Shown here: positions 7,528 to 14,377 of the stretch, piece by piece
Layout of the letters: each line of letters starts with the position of its first letter
How positions within the stretch are numbered: the first letter of the stretch is position 1
IMG/VR virus record: IMGVR_UViG_3300044680_000084
Location: 1 to 28,762 of that record
Strand: one strand, 5' to 3'
Length of the DNA: 28,762 bases
From: a virus
Translations under genes and position numbers: made by a program
Notes under the pieces: model-generated
What the model was told of the DNA's origin: nothing
What the model saw: only the letters and a program-made list of their open reading frames with translations
The model's database searches: none

Positions 7528-7904
7528 GTATCGGCGACGGTCACTGCTTCCAGTTTACGCCTGGCGGCGTCATTCCGTACGGCGAGCCGGTTATCAGCAC
7601 CGGCGAGCAAGTCCATAACGCGTCAGCCGAGTCAGTTAAGGAAATTGCGCACGGGCCGCTGTCGGTCACACCTCAGTCGACATCGCGCATAGTTAGTACG
7701 CCAGTCTCGGTTTCGCCGCCAGCGGCCATCGACCCGAGCCGGCCGCTTACCGGCGCACAGCTCTTCGCGGGCGCCCGTGCCCGAATCAGAGAGATCGACC
7801 GGCAGCTTCGCGCGGTCCCCGCACTTCAATCCGAACGCGCCCAGCTCGCGGCGCTCATGCTCGCCGCCAAGTCCCAGCGCAAGTCGCGCAAGAACGTTCA
7901 ATAG
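7524..7904 (+). CDS. Hypothetical protein with C-terminal basic helix
   Basis: Protein of 126 residues from an ATG that overlaps the upstream stop (ATGA). The first 75 residues are Ser/Thr/Val/Pro-rich and probably extended. Residues 80-126 (LFAGARARIREIDRQLRAVP onward) form a charged amphipathic helix ending in a basic tail (KSQRKSRKN). No family is recognised. A flexible part followed by a basic helix resembles small scaffold- or capsid-binding proteins, but the sequence does not prove this. Confidence 0.55.
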   Translation: MSIGDGHCFQFTPGGVIPYGEPVISTGEQVHNASAESVKEIAHGPLSVTPQSTSRIVSTPVSVSPPAAIDPSRPLTGAQLFAGARARIREIDRQLRAVPALQSERAQLAALMLAAKSQRKSRKNVQ

Positions 7905-7922
7905 ACCCACCACGGAGTATTC

Positions 7923-8363
7923 ATGACGCTGCGCAACGTTGCAATTGACGGGGTTACTCTTCTCTCCGGAAACCCTGAGGGCATAACCAATACCGTCTCC
8001 ACGACGACCTACGGGCGCAAGGCGTTCCTTGTCACCGGGCACGTCACGGCGTTCACGACCTCCGATACCGCGGGCATGACGGGCATCAACACCGCCATCG
8101 CTGCTGCGGAGCGGAACGGGCGAACGCTAACGCTTATTTCCGTCACTCCGTGCCTTGCCGGAGCGAGCGCGGACGCGACGCCCATTACGGCATACCTGAC
8201 TGCAACGGCGAACGCCGCGCTCACCATCGCCAACTCGACCACGACCGGAGATGCCACAACGGGCATCCTCGGCGATTCTGCCGGAACCGCCATCACGACC
8301 ATCGTGGGCCCGATGTATGGAATCGGCGTCATTGCGGTGGTGGACGAGACCCCGCCCTCCTGA
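7923..8363 (+). CDS. Hypothetical Thr/Ala-rich head-region protein
   Basis: Protein of 146 residues; CGGAG lies about seven bases before the ATG. It is rich in Thr, Ala and Gly with alternating hydrophobic strands and no charged clusters, so it is probably an all-beta structural protein. It contains TAYLTATANAALTIANSTTT and ends in IGVIAVVDETPPS. No known motif is seen. Its stop overlaps the next ATG as TGATG. Sitting before the GroES-like and scaffold genes, it may be a minor head protein. Confidence 0.55.
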   Translation: MTLRNVAIDGVTLLSGNPEGITNTVSTTTYGRKAFLVTGHVTAFTTSDTAGMTGINTAIAAAERNGRTLTLISVTPCLAGASADATPITAYLTATANAALTIANSTTTGDATTGILGDSAGTAITTIVGPMYGIGVIAVVDETPPS

Positions 8364-8641
8364 TGGATCTCGCCGGGCTGAAAATCAAGCCCGCCGAAGG
8401 CATGCTCATCCTCAAGTTCGTCGACGAGGACGAAGAAGATGAGCCGGCCCCGAGCGCGGAGCCTTTGCCGCCGATCGAGTACGATGGATGCCTCGCGATC
8501 GTCGTGGCTGCGGGTGCAAAAACAACGAGCAAGCCGGGCCAAACCGTCATCACGAACCAGTGGGCTCGAGACGGCATGAGCCTCGGGGACTGCATGGTTC
8601 TCGCGAACCAGTGGGACATCGTAGGAACGATTACTTCGTAG
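8363..8641 (+). CDS. GroES-like co-chaperonin candidate
   Basis: Protein of 92 residues, close to the length of GroES (about 97). The layout fits a GroES beta barrel: a first strand IKPAEGMLILKF (8-19), where GroES has RPLHDRVIVKR; an acidic, Pro-rich stretch (20-40) where the mobile loop lies; CLAIVVAAG (43-51) for GEVLAVG; KPGQTVIT (57-64) for VKVGDIVIF; and a final MVLANQWDIVGTI (78-90) for LIMSESDILAIV. The usual Gly-Gly-Ile mobile-loop motif is absent. T4 gp31 is a precedent for a phage GroES-like protein that helps capsid folding; here the gene sits two genes before the capsid gene. The match is by eye and could be a different small barrel. Confidence 0.55.
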   Translation: MDLAGLKIKPAEGMLILKFVDEDEEDEPAPSAEPLPPIEYDGCLAIVVAAGAKTTSKPGQTVITNQWARDGMSLGDCMVLANQWDIVGTITS

Positions 8642-8676
8642 TTTCGTAGCAGCACCTCCACACGCGACGCCTGCGG

Positions 8677-8701
8677 GCCCGAAAGGGCGAAGGGCGAGGA
8701 G
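8677..8701 (+). promoter_or_regulatory. GAAA-tetraloop hairpin and ribosome site before scaffold gene
   Basis: GCCC-GAAA-GGGC at 8677-8688 is a perfect four-base stem closed by a GNRA tetraloop, extendable by weak flanking pairs. GAGGAG at 8696-8701 lies seven bases before the ATG at 8709 and is among the best ribosome sites in the window. No T-run follows, so it is not a terminator. It may protect or space the leader of this highly expressed gene. Confidence 0.4.
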
Positions 8702-8708
8702 ACGAGTC

Positions 8709-9428
8709 ATGACGATCGAAGGTCCCGGTACGCCCGTAGTCCCCGTTACTCCCGCTGCTCCGCCCCCCGCGCCCGTCGCCCCGGTGGTCGCGCCTGTCGC
8801 GCCGCCCGTCGCGGTTGCGCCCCCTCCCGTCGCCACGGTTACGCCTCCGGCGCCCGTCGTCCCGGCGACCACGCCAGCCGACCAGGCAGACCCTGCGTGG
8901 CTTACGTCACGACTTGCGCGAGAGCGCGCCAAGGGTGCCTCCACGGCGCTCGCTGCGGCAGGATTTGCCAGCGAGGCGGACGCCAAAGCCGCCGCCGAAG
9001 CTGCGAAGACGCTCGCCGACTCGAAGAAGACCGCCGAGACCCGCGCGATCGAGCTGTCGCAGACTGCCGCCTCCGAGAAGGCTCGCGCGGACGGCCTGTT
9101 TGCTATCGCGACCGAGCACGCCGCTCGGATGATGTTCGGCCTTACTCCCGAGCAGCAAGCCGCCGTTCATGCCGTTGCCGGAGACGACCCAGCGCAGCAG
9201 CTCAGGACGATCGGCGCGCTATCGCCGACGTGGGCGAAGCCCGCTCCCGCAGCGCCTGTAACGACGCCCGCTGCCCCGGTCACGACCGCGCCTGCCGGTG
9301 GCGCCCCCAGCGGCACGCTGCCCGCTCCTACAGATGCTCGTGGCGTGTACGAAGCCACGCGAAGTCAGAACCCGTTCGCGGCCGCCATGCTCGGGGCAGC
9401 GAATCCCAAAGTTTACACTCCGAAGTAA
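8709..9428 (+). CDS. Putative capsid scaffold protein
   Basis: Scaffold proteins co-assemble with capsid protein and leave before DNA entry. The 239 residues begin with about 60 residues of Pro/Val/Ala repeats, then a charged, Ala-rich helical segment (about 65-160: repeated AEAAK- and SEKARAD-type runs), a Pro/Ala linker near 185-215, and a short end (NPFAAAMLGAANPKVYTP). A disordered start, coiled coil and small C-terminal element directly before the major capsid gene is the normal scaffold layout. No protease signature is present. The exact family is not recognised; the call is by composition and position. A strong GAGGAG ribosome site supports high expression. Confidence 0.7.
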   Translation: MTIEGPGTPVVPVTPAAPPPAPVAPVVAPVAPPVAVAPPPVATVTPPAPVVPATTPADQADPAWLTSRLARERAKGASTALAAAGFASEADAKAAAEAAKTLADSKKTAETRAIELSQTAASEKARADGLFAIATEHAARMMFGLTPEQQAAVHAVAGDDPAQQLRTIGALSPTWAKPAPAAPVTTPAAPVTTAPAGGAPSGTLPAPTDARGVYEATRSQNPFAAAMLGAANPKVYTPK

Positions 9429-9430
9429 GT

Positions 9431-9444
9431 CCGTTCACGAACGG
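9431..9444 (+). promoter_or_regulatory. Short inverted repeat in capsid gene leader
   Basis: CCGTTC-AC-GAACGG at 9431-9444 is a six-base inverted repeat right after the scaffold stop. It is followed by AAAAGGA, a ribosome site about ten bases before the capsid ATG. As RNA the stem would be about five pairs with a four-base loop. It may stabilise the 5' end of a processed capsid message, or it may be a protein-binding palindrome. Confidence 0.3.
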
Positions 9445-9462
9445 GAAAAGGAATAAGTCCAA

Positions 9463-10596
9463 ATGGCTGGTACTTCACGCGTCACGCTCCCGCAGGAGTT
9501 CTACGATAAGACCGAAGATCTCCTGCTCGTTCAGCCCGAGCCGCAGTACCTCTATTCCGAACTGTTCTTGGGGGCGATGAACGCATCCCTGATGGCGGAC
9601 ACGGACTTCAGCCTGCCATGGCGTGACGCTCGCCCCGCTCCGGCCAACATCGCGCCATACGGCGGCCCGATTCTTCCCGCAGAGAGGGATCAGCTGCGGC
9701 TGGCAAACCCTCTCTTCAACGAGATCATCGCGGCGAAGGTCGACTTCACGGCCGCGCCCGGCAACACGGTCCGCATCAACCGACCCTCCTACGCCTCGAC
9801 AACGTATACCGAGGCCTCGCGTCGCGTACCGTCTGGATCGACCATCTCGACTACACCGATCACGGTGACGAGCGAGCAGGCGAACCTGACGCTCTTTCGC
9901 TACGGCGGCCCGTACGATCAGGCGAACTCTCGCGTCGCCCCGTTCGCGATTGAGAAGTTCGACGCGCAGATGGGCGTCCACAAGCTGGCGCAGATCGCCG
10001 GCAACACGCTCGTTCGAGACTTCCACAAGTTCATCGACTCCGTGCAAAGCACGCTGCTCGACCTCGCAGCGAATACCATCTACCCGCTGGGAATGACGGC
10101 AGACAACGACGCGACCGCAGCGGGCTCCTACCCGCTGACATACGAGCAGTTGATGCGCACGGAGCGCTCGGCAGACGACCTGAGCCTCCCGCTCTTTTCG
10201 GATGGGTTCCGTATTGCGGTGCTTACGCCGATGCAGGTCACGCAGATCGGCCTCGACCCGCTGTATGCGCGACAGAGCGCCTACCACCCCCTATACAACC
10301 AGCTCTTCCCGCAGTACGTGGGAAGCATCTCGAAGACGCACATCTTCAAAAGCTCGACGCTCAACACCCCGACGAACACCAGTTCCGTGCCTGTGCACCG
10401 GGGCCATTACATCGCCCCGGGCGCGCTGCTCGGCGGTATGGGCCAGCGCCCGACGTGCGTGCCTAGCACGAACGACAACTACGGCCAGACGGCCCTCGTG
10501 GTCTGGCTCGCGGACCTGGCGTTCGGTCTCGCGGACAACCGGTTCGTCCTCAGCGTGCGCAGCGCGAGCGACGTGACCGCAAGCGGAGGCGTGTAA
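9463..10596 (+). CDS. Major capsid protein
   Basis: Protein of 377 residues encoded right after the scaffold gene, with AAGGA before its ATG. Size, position and organisation fit an HK97-fold major capsid protein: an N-terminal arm, a strand-rich region (VDFTAAPGNTVRINRPSY, an E-loop/P-domain-like section), a long helical stretch (residues about 165-205, KFDAQMGVHKLAQIAGNTLV), then mixed alpha/beta with FRIAVLTPMQVTQI and a C-terminal strand ADNRFVLSVRSAS. No long N-terminal delta-domain is present, consistent with a separate scaffold. No cleavage site is visible. The fold is inferred from position and pattern. Its stop overlaps the next ATG (TAATG). Confidence 0.8.
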   Translation: MAGTSRVTLPQEFYDKTEDLLLVQPEPQYLYSELFLGAMNASLMADTDFSLPWRDARPAPANIAPYGGPILPAERDQLRLANPLFNEIIAAKVDFTAAPGNTVRINRPSYASTTYTEASRRVPSGSTISTTPITVTSEQANLTLFRYGGPYDQANSRVAPFAIEKFDAQMGVHKLAQIAGNTLVRDFHKFIDSVQSTLLDLAANTIYPLGMTADNDATAAGSYPLTYEQLMRTERSADDLSLPLFSDGFRIAVLTPMQVTQIGLDPLYARQSAYHPLYNQLFPQYVGSISKTHIFKSSTLNTPTNTSSVPVHRGHYIAPGALLGGMGQRPTCVPSTNDNYGQTALVVWLADLAFGLADNRFVLSVRSASDVTASGGV

Positions 10597-11018
10597 TGGC
10601 CAAGCTGTACAATGCGAGCTCTACCGCCATCACGTTCAATGGCATTGCCGCAGGCTCTGCGGTAGCGGGTCCGACAGTATTCGTCGGCTCCGACTACGCG
10701 AAGGTTGCGTCGCTTCAGGCGCTGCTAAGCCTGACCCCGAATACGTCTGGAATCACGTTCGCTCCGGTATGGCAAGGATCCAACGACGCTACCACCTGGG
10801 TGAATATTTCAGGCTCCAACGGGGCCGCGGCGGTCGCAATTTCTACCGGCACCCTGACCGCGACATCGTACGCCGTGGACGCGCCAACGCAGTTTCAGGC
10901 CTGGCGGTATATCCGGATCACGATCTTGGTTGGCGTGCATACCGGCGGCGCGGCGGATGTTGGGAATGTCGGGTACAACTACCGGCAACTGACCGGAGCC
11001 GAAGGGGCGTACGCGTAG
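10596..11018 (+). CDS. Beta-rich head protein, candidate decoration protein
   Basis: Protein of 140 residues whose ATG overlaps the capsid stop (TAATG), so it is translationally coupled to the capsid gene. It is Ala/Thr/Ser-rich and predicted beta-sandwich. The central PVWQGSNDATTWVNIS and later AWRYIRITILVG are typical of discoidin-like or fibre-type head proteins. The same two signals are in the 150-residue protein at 7075, pointing to paralogy. Coupling to the capsid gene is what a stoichiometric decoration protein would need. This is inference, and a head-fibre base is an alternative. Confidence 0.6.
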   Translation: MAKLYNASSTAITFNGIAAGSAVAGPTVFVGSDYAKVASLQALLSLTPNTSGITFAPVWQGSNDATTWVNISGSNGAAAVAISTGTLTATSYAVDAPTQFQAWRYIRITILVGVHTGGAADVGNVGYNYRQLTGAEGAYA

Positions 11019-11095
11019 GACGCGCGGGCCCTGCCGTCACGCCGCCGTTCTCGTGGAGGGAAGCACTGTTTAGCCAACCTTCGACCGGCCTGTAA

Positions 11096-11129
11096 GCCCT
11101 GCAATAGTAGTAAGGGCAATCGGCTATTG
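11096..11129 (+). promoter_or_regulatory. Overlapping inverted repeats before connector gene
   Basis: The 11019-11146 gap is the largest between head and tail genes. It holds GCCCT (11096-11100) paired with AGGGC (11113-11117), and CAATAG (11102-11107) paired with CTATTG (11124-11129). The two stems overlap and cannot both form, as in attenuator-like leaders. Arms are only five and six bases, so chance is possible. No promoter was clear. Confidence 0.25.
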
Positions 11130-11146
11130 AGCGAGTGGAAGCCGAG

Positions 11147-11791
11147 ATGTTGTCACAAAGCGATATCCAACGCGCGAAGCTAGAATTAGGCTTTAACCAA
11201 CTAACGATTGGCGCCGAGCCATATTTAGGAATTACTAGGTTCTTCGAGCAGATCGTCCAGAGCTTCATCAACTCCGGCGTCCTCACTTTCTCCTCCACGG
11301 TCGTCGCAGCCTCTCCGACTCTCCCGACCGCGGTAGCGCTGACGCTTACTTCACCTTCGTCGGGTACGCTCCCGCCCGGCACCATTGCTCCGCTGGACCA
11401 CGTCATCGTCGACGTCGACGCCGCGCAAGAATTTGCGACGGTGATGAGCGTCACGAGCAACGCCATCGTCGTGCAGCTCAGCAAGGCTCACGGCGCCGGC
11501 GGCGCGTACCCGATCGAGCAAGAGGGCGGCGAAGCTCTCGTGCGCATCCACCTCAACTACCTCCGCAAGATTGCCGACCGCATTCAGCGATTCGGCGCTC
11601 GGGCGGGCGTCAAGAAGGCGGACGAGGTCGAGTTCTTCGGCGGCGCTCACGGGCGCGCGGCGGAGGCGAATGGGTTTCAGACGCTCGAACAGATGCAGAC
11701 GCACTTCCGTCGCGAGCTTTGCATGCTGCTCTTTGGTGTCGGTAGCATTGCCCAGTTTCAAGGCTCAGGCGGTCAGATCGGGCTCTACTAA
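11147..11791 (+). CDS. Putative head-tail connector protein
   Basis: The ATG at 11147 gives 214 residues; a GTG twelve bases earlier is the alternative. The start is helical (MLSQSDIQRAKLEL). The middle, near residues 50-130, is a beta domain (PLDHVIVDVDAAQEFATV, TSNAIVVQLSK) and the end is helical (LNYLRKIADRIQRF). No family is recognised. Position just after the capsid genes is where adaptor/connector proteins are encoded. The first 35 codons are unusually AT-rich, with TTA at codons 14 and 27, CTA at 12 and 19 and an AGG, unlike the rest of the gene. The next gene starts directly after the stop. Confidence 0.6.
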   Translation: MLSQSDIQRAKLELGFNQLTIGAEPYLGITRFFEQIVQSFINSGVLTFSSTVVAASPTLPTAVALTLTSPSSGTLPPGTIAPLDHVIVDVDAAQEFATVMSVTSNAIVVQLSKAHGAGGAYPIEQEGGEALVRIHLNYLRKIADRIQRFGARAGVKKADEVEFFGGAHGRAAEANGFQTLEQMQTHFRRELCMLLFGVGSIAQFQGSGGQIGLY

Positions 11792-12301
11792 GTGCCCGGC
11801 CCGAACGCGCTCGTCGACTCGGACTTCCTCGCCGACCTCGACGAGATTCGAGGCATCTCCGGCGAACTTGGGCTTCGCGTCTATTCCGCGACCGTGCATG
11901 TCACGACGTGGAGCGGCTCTCGTGTCGGGCAAGGCACCAAGGCCGTCAAGACGCTACCGTTCACGAACACTGCGCCGACGACCGGCGACCCCGCGCCGCC
12001 GATCATGATTCGCCAGGTGTCGCGCAAGGAGGCCATTGCGAGCGGGGGTCTCTACACAAATCGAGACCTCAAGGCCGGCCCCATCACGCCGTACTTCGCC
12101 GCAACGCTGGCGCAAGCGGGCGGAGGGTACAGCGACCCGATGATTGACCCGGAGGCGACCGTAACACCCACGGAAGTTACGTGGAATGTGCTGGGACCAT
12201 CGCTTCCCGCGGCCGGCGCGACGTTCGAGAAAATAGGCGAAGAGGCATCGTCGATGCACTACTTCGTCTACCTCCGCCAGAGCGGCCGCAGCGGACCATG
12301 A
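11792..12301 (+). CDS. Putative neck or head-closure protein
   Basis: Protein of 169 residues from a GTG immediately after the upstream stop. It is mainly beta: LRVYSATVHVTTWSGSRVGQG, TPTEVTWNVLGP, and SSMHYFVYLRQSGRSG at the end. I recognise no family. Between the connector candidate and the gp10-like gene, it occupies the place of head-closure or neck proteins that seal the filled head and receive the tail. The next ATG overlaps its stop (ATGA). Confidence 0.55.
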   Translation: MPGPNALVDSDFLADLDEIRGISGELGLRVYSATVHVTTWSGSRVGQGTKAVKTLPFTNTAPTTGDPAPPIMIRQVSRKEAIASGGLYTNRDLKAGPITPYFAATLAQAGGGYSDPMIDPEATVTPTEVTWNVLGPSLPAAGATFEKIGEEASSMHYFVYLRQSGRSGP

Positions 12302-12738
12302 TCTCCGTCGATGGCACCGCCGCCATCTCGTCGCTCCGCAAGCTCCACTCCGCGCTGATGCAAGCGGCGCTCAAGACGGCGCTCGTGACCCTCGAGGAGA
12401 CCGAGCGGCACGCCAAAGAGACGACGCTCTTCAAAGATAAGACCGGCTGGACGAGGGCGCACATCGGGCGCGGCACCGAGTCGCTCTCGAGCGGATGGGT
12501 CGGCAGCTTCGGAACGGCGACACGATTCCTTGAATTCGGGACGCCACCGCACGACATCGTCGCCAAGAACGGCGGAATGCTTCGGTTCGAGATTGCGGGG
12601 ACGGTCTTCTACCGGAAGATGGTTCGCCATCCCGGCACCGCCGAGCGTCCATTCATGCAGCAAGCCCGCGACCACGGGCAGCAAGTCGCCGATTACGCCT
12701 CGGAGCTTTTCGCGGAGCAGGCGATACGCGCGCACTGA
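12298..12738 (+). CDS. Neck protein, HK97 gp10-like
   Basis: Protein of 146 residues from an ATG overlapping the previous stop (ATGA). It matches the HK97 gp10-type neck pattern: a long helix at residues 8-45, then TRFLEFGTPPH (75-85), a strand MLRFEIAG, and the C-terminal VRHPGTAERPFM (109-120). In relatives these conserved parts line the head-tail junction. Order (after head-closure position, before tail-terminator position) agrees. An in-frame start upstream at 12181 lies inside the previous gene and is rejected. Confidence 0.8.
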   Translation: MISVDGTAAISSLRKLHSALMQAALKTALVTLEETERHAKETTLFKDKTGWTRAHIGRGTESLSSGWVGSFGTATRFLEFGTPPHDIVAKNGGMLRFEIAGTVFYRKMVRHPGTAERPFMQQARDHGQQVADYASELFAEQAIRAH

Positions 12739-12746
12739 GGTAGCCC

Positions 12747-13757
12747 ATGCCGACCCCGCCTGACTGGGGAAGCTTCCAGGTCGGCTCGGCGCAGTACCCG
12801 CTAGCCGCCACCAGCCCGAATCCGCCGCTTCAGGACGTCGACCCCGCGCTTTTCTACGCGCTCGGGTTCTGGGCCAGCGTCATCACCACCTACGTCGGCC
12901 CTCGGCTCATGACCGAGGCTGCGGCGCTGGGGTTTACGTGGACGGGCCCGATCGTTCAGCAGTATCCGTACGACGTCGGGCCGAATCTGACTGAGCTTCA
13001 GGGTCAGTTCCCGATGCTCGCCGCGTGGCGGAAGAGTACGGACTCGAAGTGGATTACGTCCGGCTATGCGCAAGACGACACGAAGTTCAGCGTCGCGTAC
13101 ATCTTCCCGCCGCTCACCGCGGCGCAGTGCGAGCGCCTCATTCCGTTCCTGCACGCCATCGCGGTCACGCTCCGCAATCGCACCGACCAGGCGTGGGACC
13201 CTAGCTACACGCCTCCGGGCGGTACCGGGCCGCTTCCGGGGCCGTTCTCGAGCGCCTTCTCGTACATTAAGGAGATCGGGTTTCAGGACCGAAATTCGTT
13301 CGAATTCGGCGTGATGCCCGGGGTCGGGAACCTCTCGTTTCCGATGATGCTCGGGCACGGCTACATCATCGAGCGCGACAACGACGTCCCGGACTCGTTC
13401 AGCGGCCGTCAGAAGTTCGCGGGCGTCGACATTGAAGCTGACCTCGTTGCGAGCGACCTGACGACAGTTCCGAACCTCATCGACGCGAGCACGCAGCAAG
13501 CGCCGACCATCACGGGGCTGAGCGTCGCGACCGGGCCGATTGCGGGCGGCACCTCGGTCACGCTGACCGGCACGCTTTTCAAGGCCGCGCCCACGGTGCT
13601 TTTCGGCAACACGTCCGCGACATCGATCGTCTGGAACTCCGCCACGTCGATCACGTGCAGCACCCCGGCCGTCAGCGGGCCCGGCACCCTCTCCGTCATC
13701 GTCGTCAACCAGGATTCGCAAGTGGCGACGCTGCCTGCAGCTTTCGCGTTCGTCTAG
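12747..13757 (+). CDS. Tail-terminator-position protein with C-terminal IPT/TIG domain
   Basis: Protein of 336 residues; GAGG lies about seven bases before the ATG. Residues 30-240 have FPMLAAWRKS, a strand VAYIFPPL, then a long helix (ERLIPFLHAIAVTLRNR), an order seen in tail-terminator/completion proteins that cap the tail. This is weak and rests mostly on place. Residues 253-336 are a clear immunoglobulin-like IPT/TIG domain: PTITGLSVATGPIAGGTSVT, GTLFKAAPTVLFG, TSITCSTPA, GTLSVIVVN. Such domains decorate phage tails and may bind cell surface sugars. Usual terminators are 120-200 residues, so the N-terminal part is also long. Confidence 0.65.
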   Translation: MPTPPDWGSFQVGSAQYPLAATSPNPPLQDVDPALFYALGFWASVITTYVGPRLMTEAAALGFTWTGPIVQQYPYDVGPNLTELQGQFPMLAAWRKSTDSKWITSGYAQDDTKFSVAYIFPPLTAAQCERLIPFLHAIAVTLRNRTDQAWDPSYTPPGGTGPLPGPFSSAFSYIKEIGFQDRNSFEFGVMPGVGNLSFPMMLGHGYIIERDNDVPDSFSGRQKFAGVDIEADLVASDLTTVPNLIDASTQQAPTITGLSVATGPIAGGTSVTLTGTLFKAAPTVLFGNTSATSIVWNSATSITCSTPAVSGPGTLSVIVVNQDSQVATLPAAFAFV

Positions 13758-13769
13758 GAGCTCCGTTCA

Positions 13770-14279
13770 ATGGCCGACATGTTGCGCATGATGGCAGTCG
13801 GGGGCCCCCAAGGCGGCCCGATGACTCCAAACTACGCCCGCCAGGCGAGCGGCCAGCGGCACTACGTCGGCCGCAAACTTGACGTGACGAAGGGCGTCAA
13901 GTTCAACGATATCGAGATCGTCCGCGGACCGAACGGGCAGGCGCAGCACATCGAAGTCGAGCGTCGTCACGCGGTGTTCGTGCCGCATCCCGACGAGGTC
14001 GTGTTCGAATACCCGCTCAACGGCGAGCACGCGGCGGAGTACCTGAAGCACCTCCGCGACGGCGACCTTATCCCGGCCGACGAGTTCACGGCCGGCGAGG
14101 GCGCGCGGCTCGGCGTGTCGCCCATCAACGGGCACAAGTGCAAGTTCGACCCGGAGTTCGCGCGCAGCCTTCACAAGCTGCACCTCGAGTCCGGCGACGA
14201 CACGGAAGCGGAACTCGCGAAGAGCGCGGAAGTGCTTGAGAGCGTCAAGAGCGCGATCGGTCAGGCGCCGTCAAGGTAG
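13770..14279 (+). CDS. Hypothetical protein in Mu gp38 position, DUF2635-like segment
   Basis: Protein of 169 residues, with TAGGAG about nine bases before its ATG. The N-terminus is Met/Gly-rich. The centre reads VERRHAVFVPHPDEVVFEY and then AAEYLKHLRDGDLIPADEF, which resembles the RRLRDGDVV-type end of the short DUF2635 proteins encoded before the sheath gene in Mu-like phages. The C-terminus is a charged helix. The protein is more than twice the usual length of that family, so homology may be limited to the segment. It directly precedes the sheath gene. Confidence 0.55.
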   Translation: MADMLRMMAVGGPQGGPMTPNYARQASGQRHYVGRKLDVTKGVKFNDIEIVRGPNGQAQHIEVERRHAVFVPHPDEVVFEYPLNGEHAAEYLKHLRDGDLIPADEFTAGEGARLGVSPINGHKCKFDPEFARSLHKLHLESGDDTEAELAKSAEVLESVKSAIGQAPSR

Positions 14280-14377
14280 TCGGCGGCAGCCCGTAGCAGC
14301 GCTGGATCGTCGCAAAGAAGCCCGATCGCACGGTTGCATTCGATGGTCCTCGTATAGGGATTGGGAAACATACCACG
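14280..14377 (+). other. Leader of the sheath gene, no gene seen
   Basis: Ninety-eight bases between the upstream stop and the sheath ATG. TTGCAT (14334) and TATAGG (14353) look like promoter boxes, but only 13 bases separate them, too few for a usual sigma-70 promoter. No strong ribosome site is visible before the ATG. The last 40 bases are AT-richer than their surroundings, which may keep the start open. Confidence 0.3.

Noticed and set aside
8740-8880. Repetitive GC-rich stretch looking like a tandem DNA repeat
   Set aside because: It encodes the Pro/Val/Ala N-terminus of the scaffold protein; repeats are imperfect and follow codons, so no separate element is called.
8009-8986. 325-residue - strand frame rich in Gly/Ala/Thr
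   Set aside because: It spans three + strand genes; the repeat-like protein is the reverse of the Pro/Val repeats of the scaffold gene.
14334-14358. Promoter-like TTGCAT and TATAGG before the sheath gene
   Set aside because: Only 13 bases separate the boxes and neither is close to consensus.
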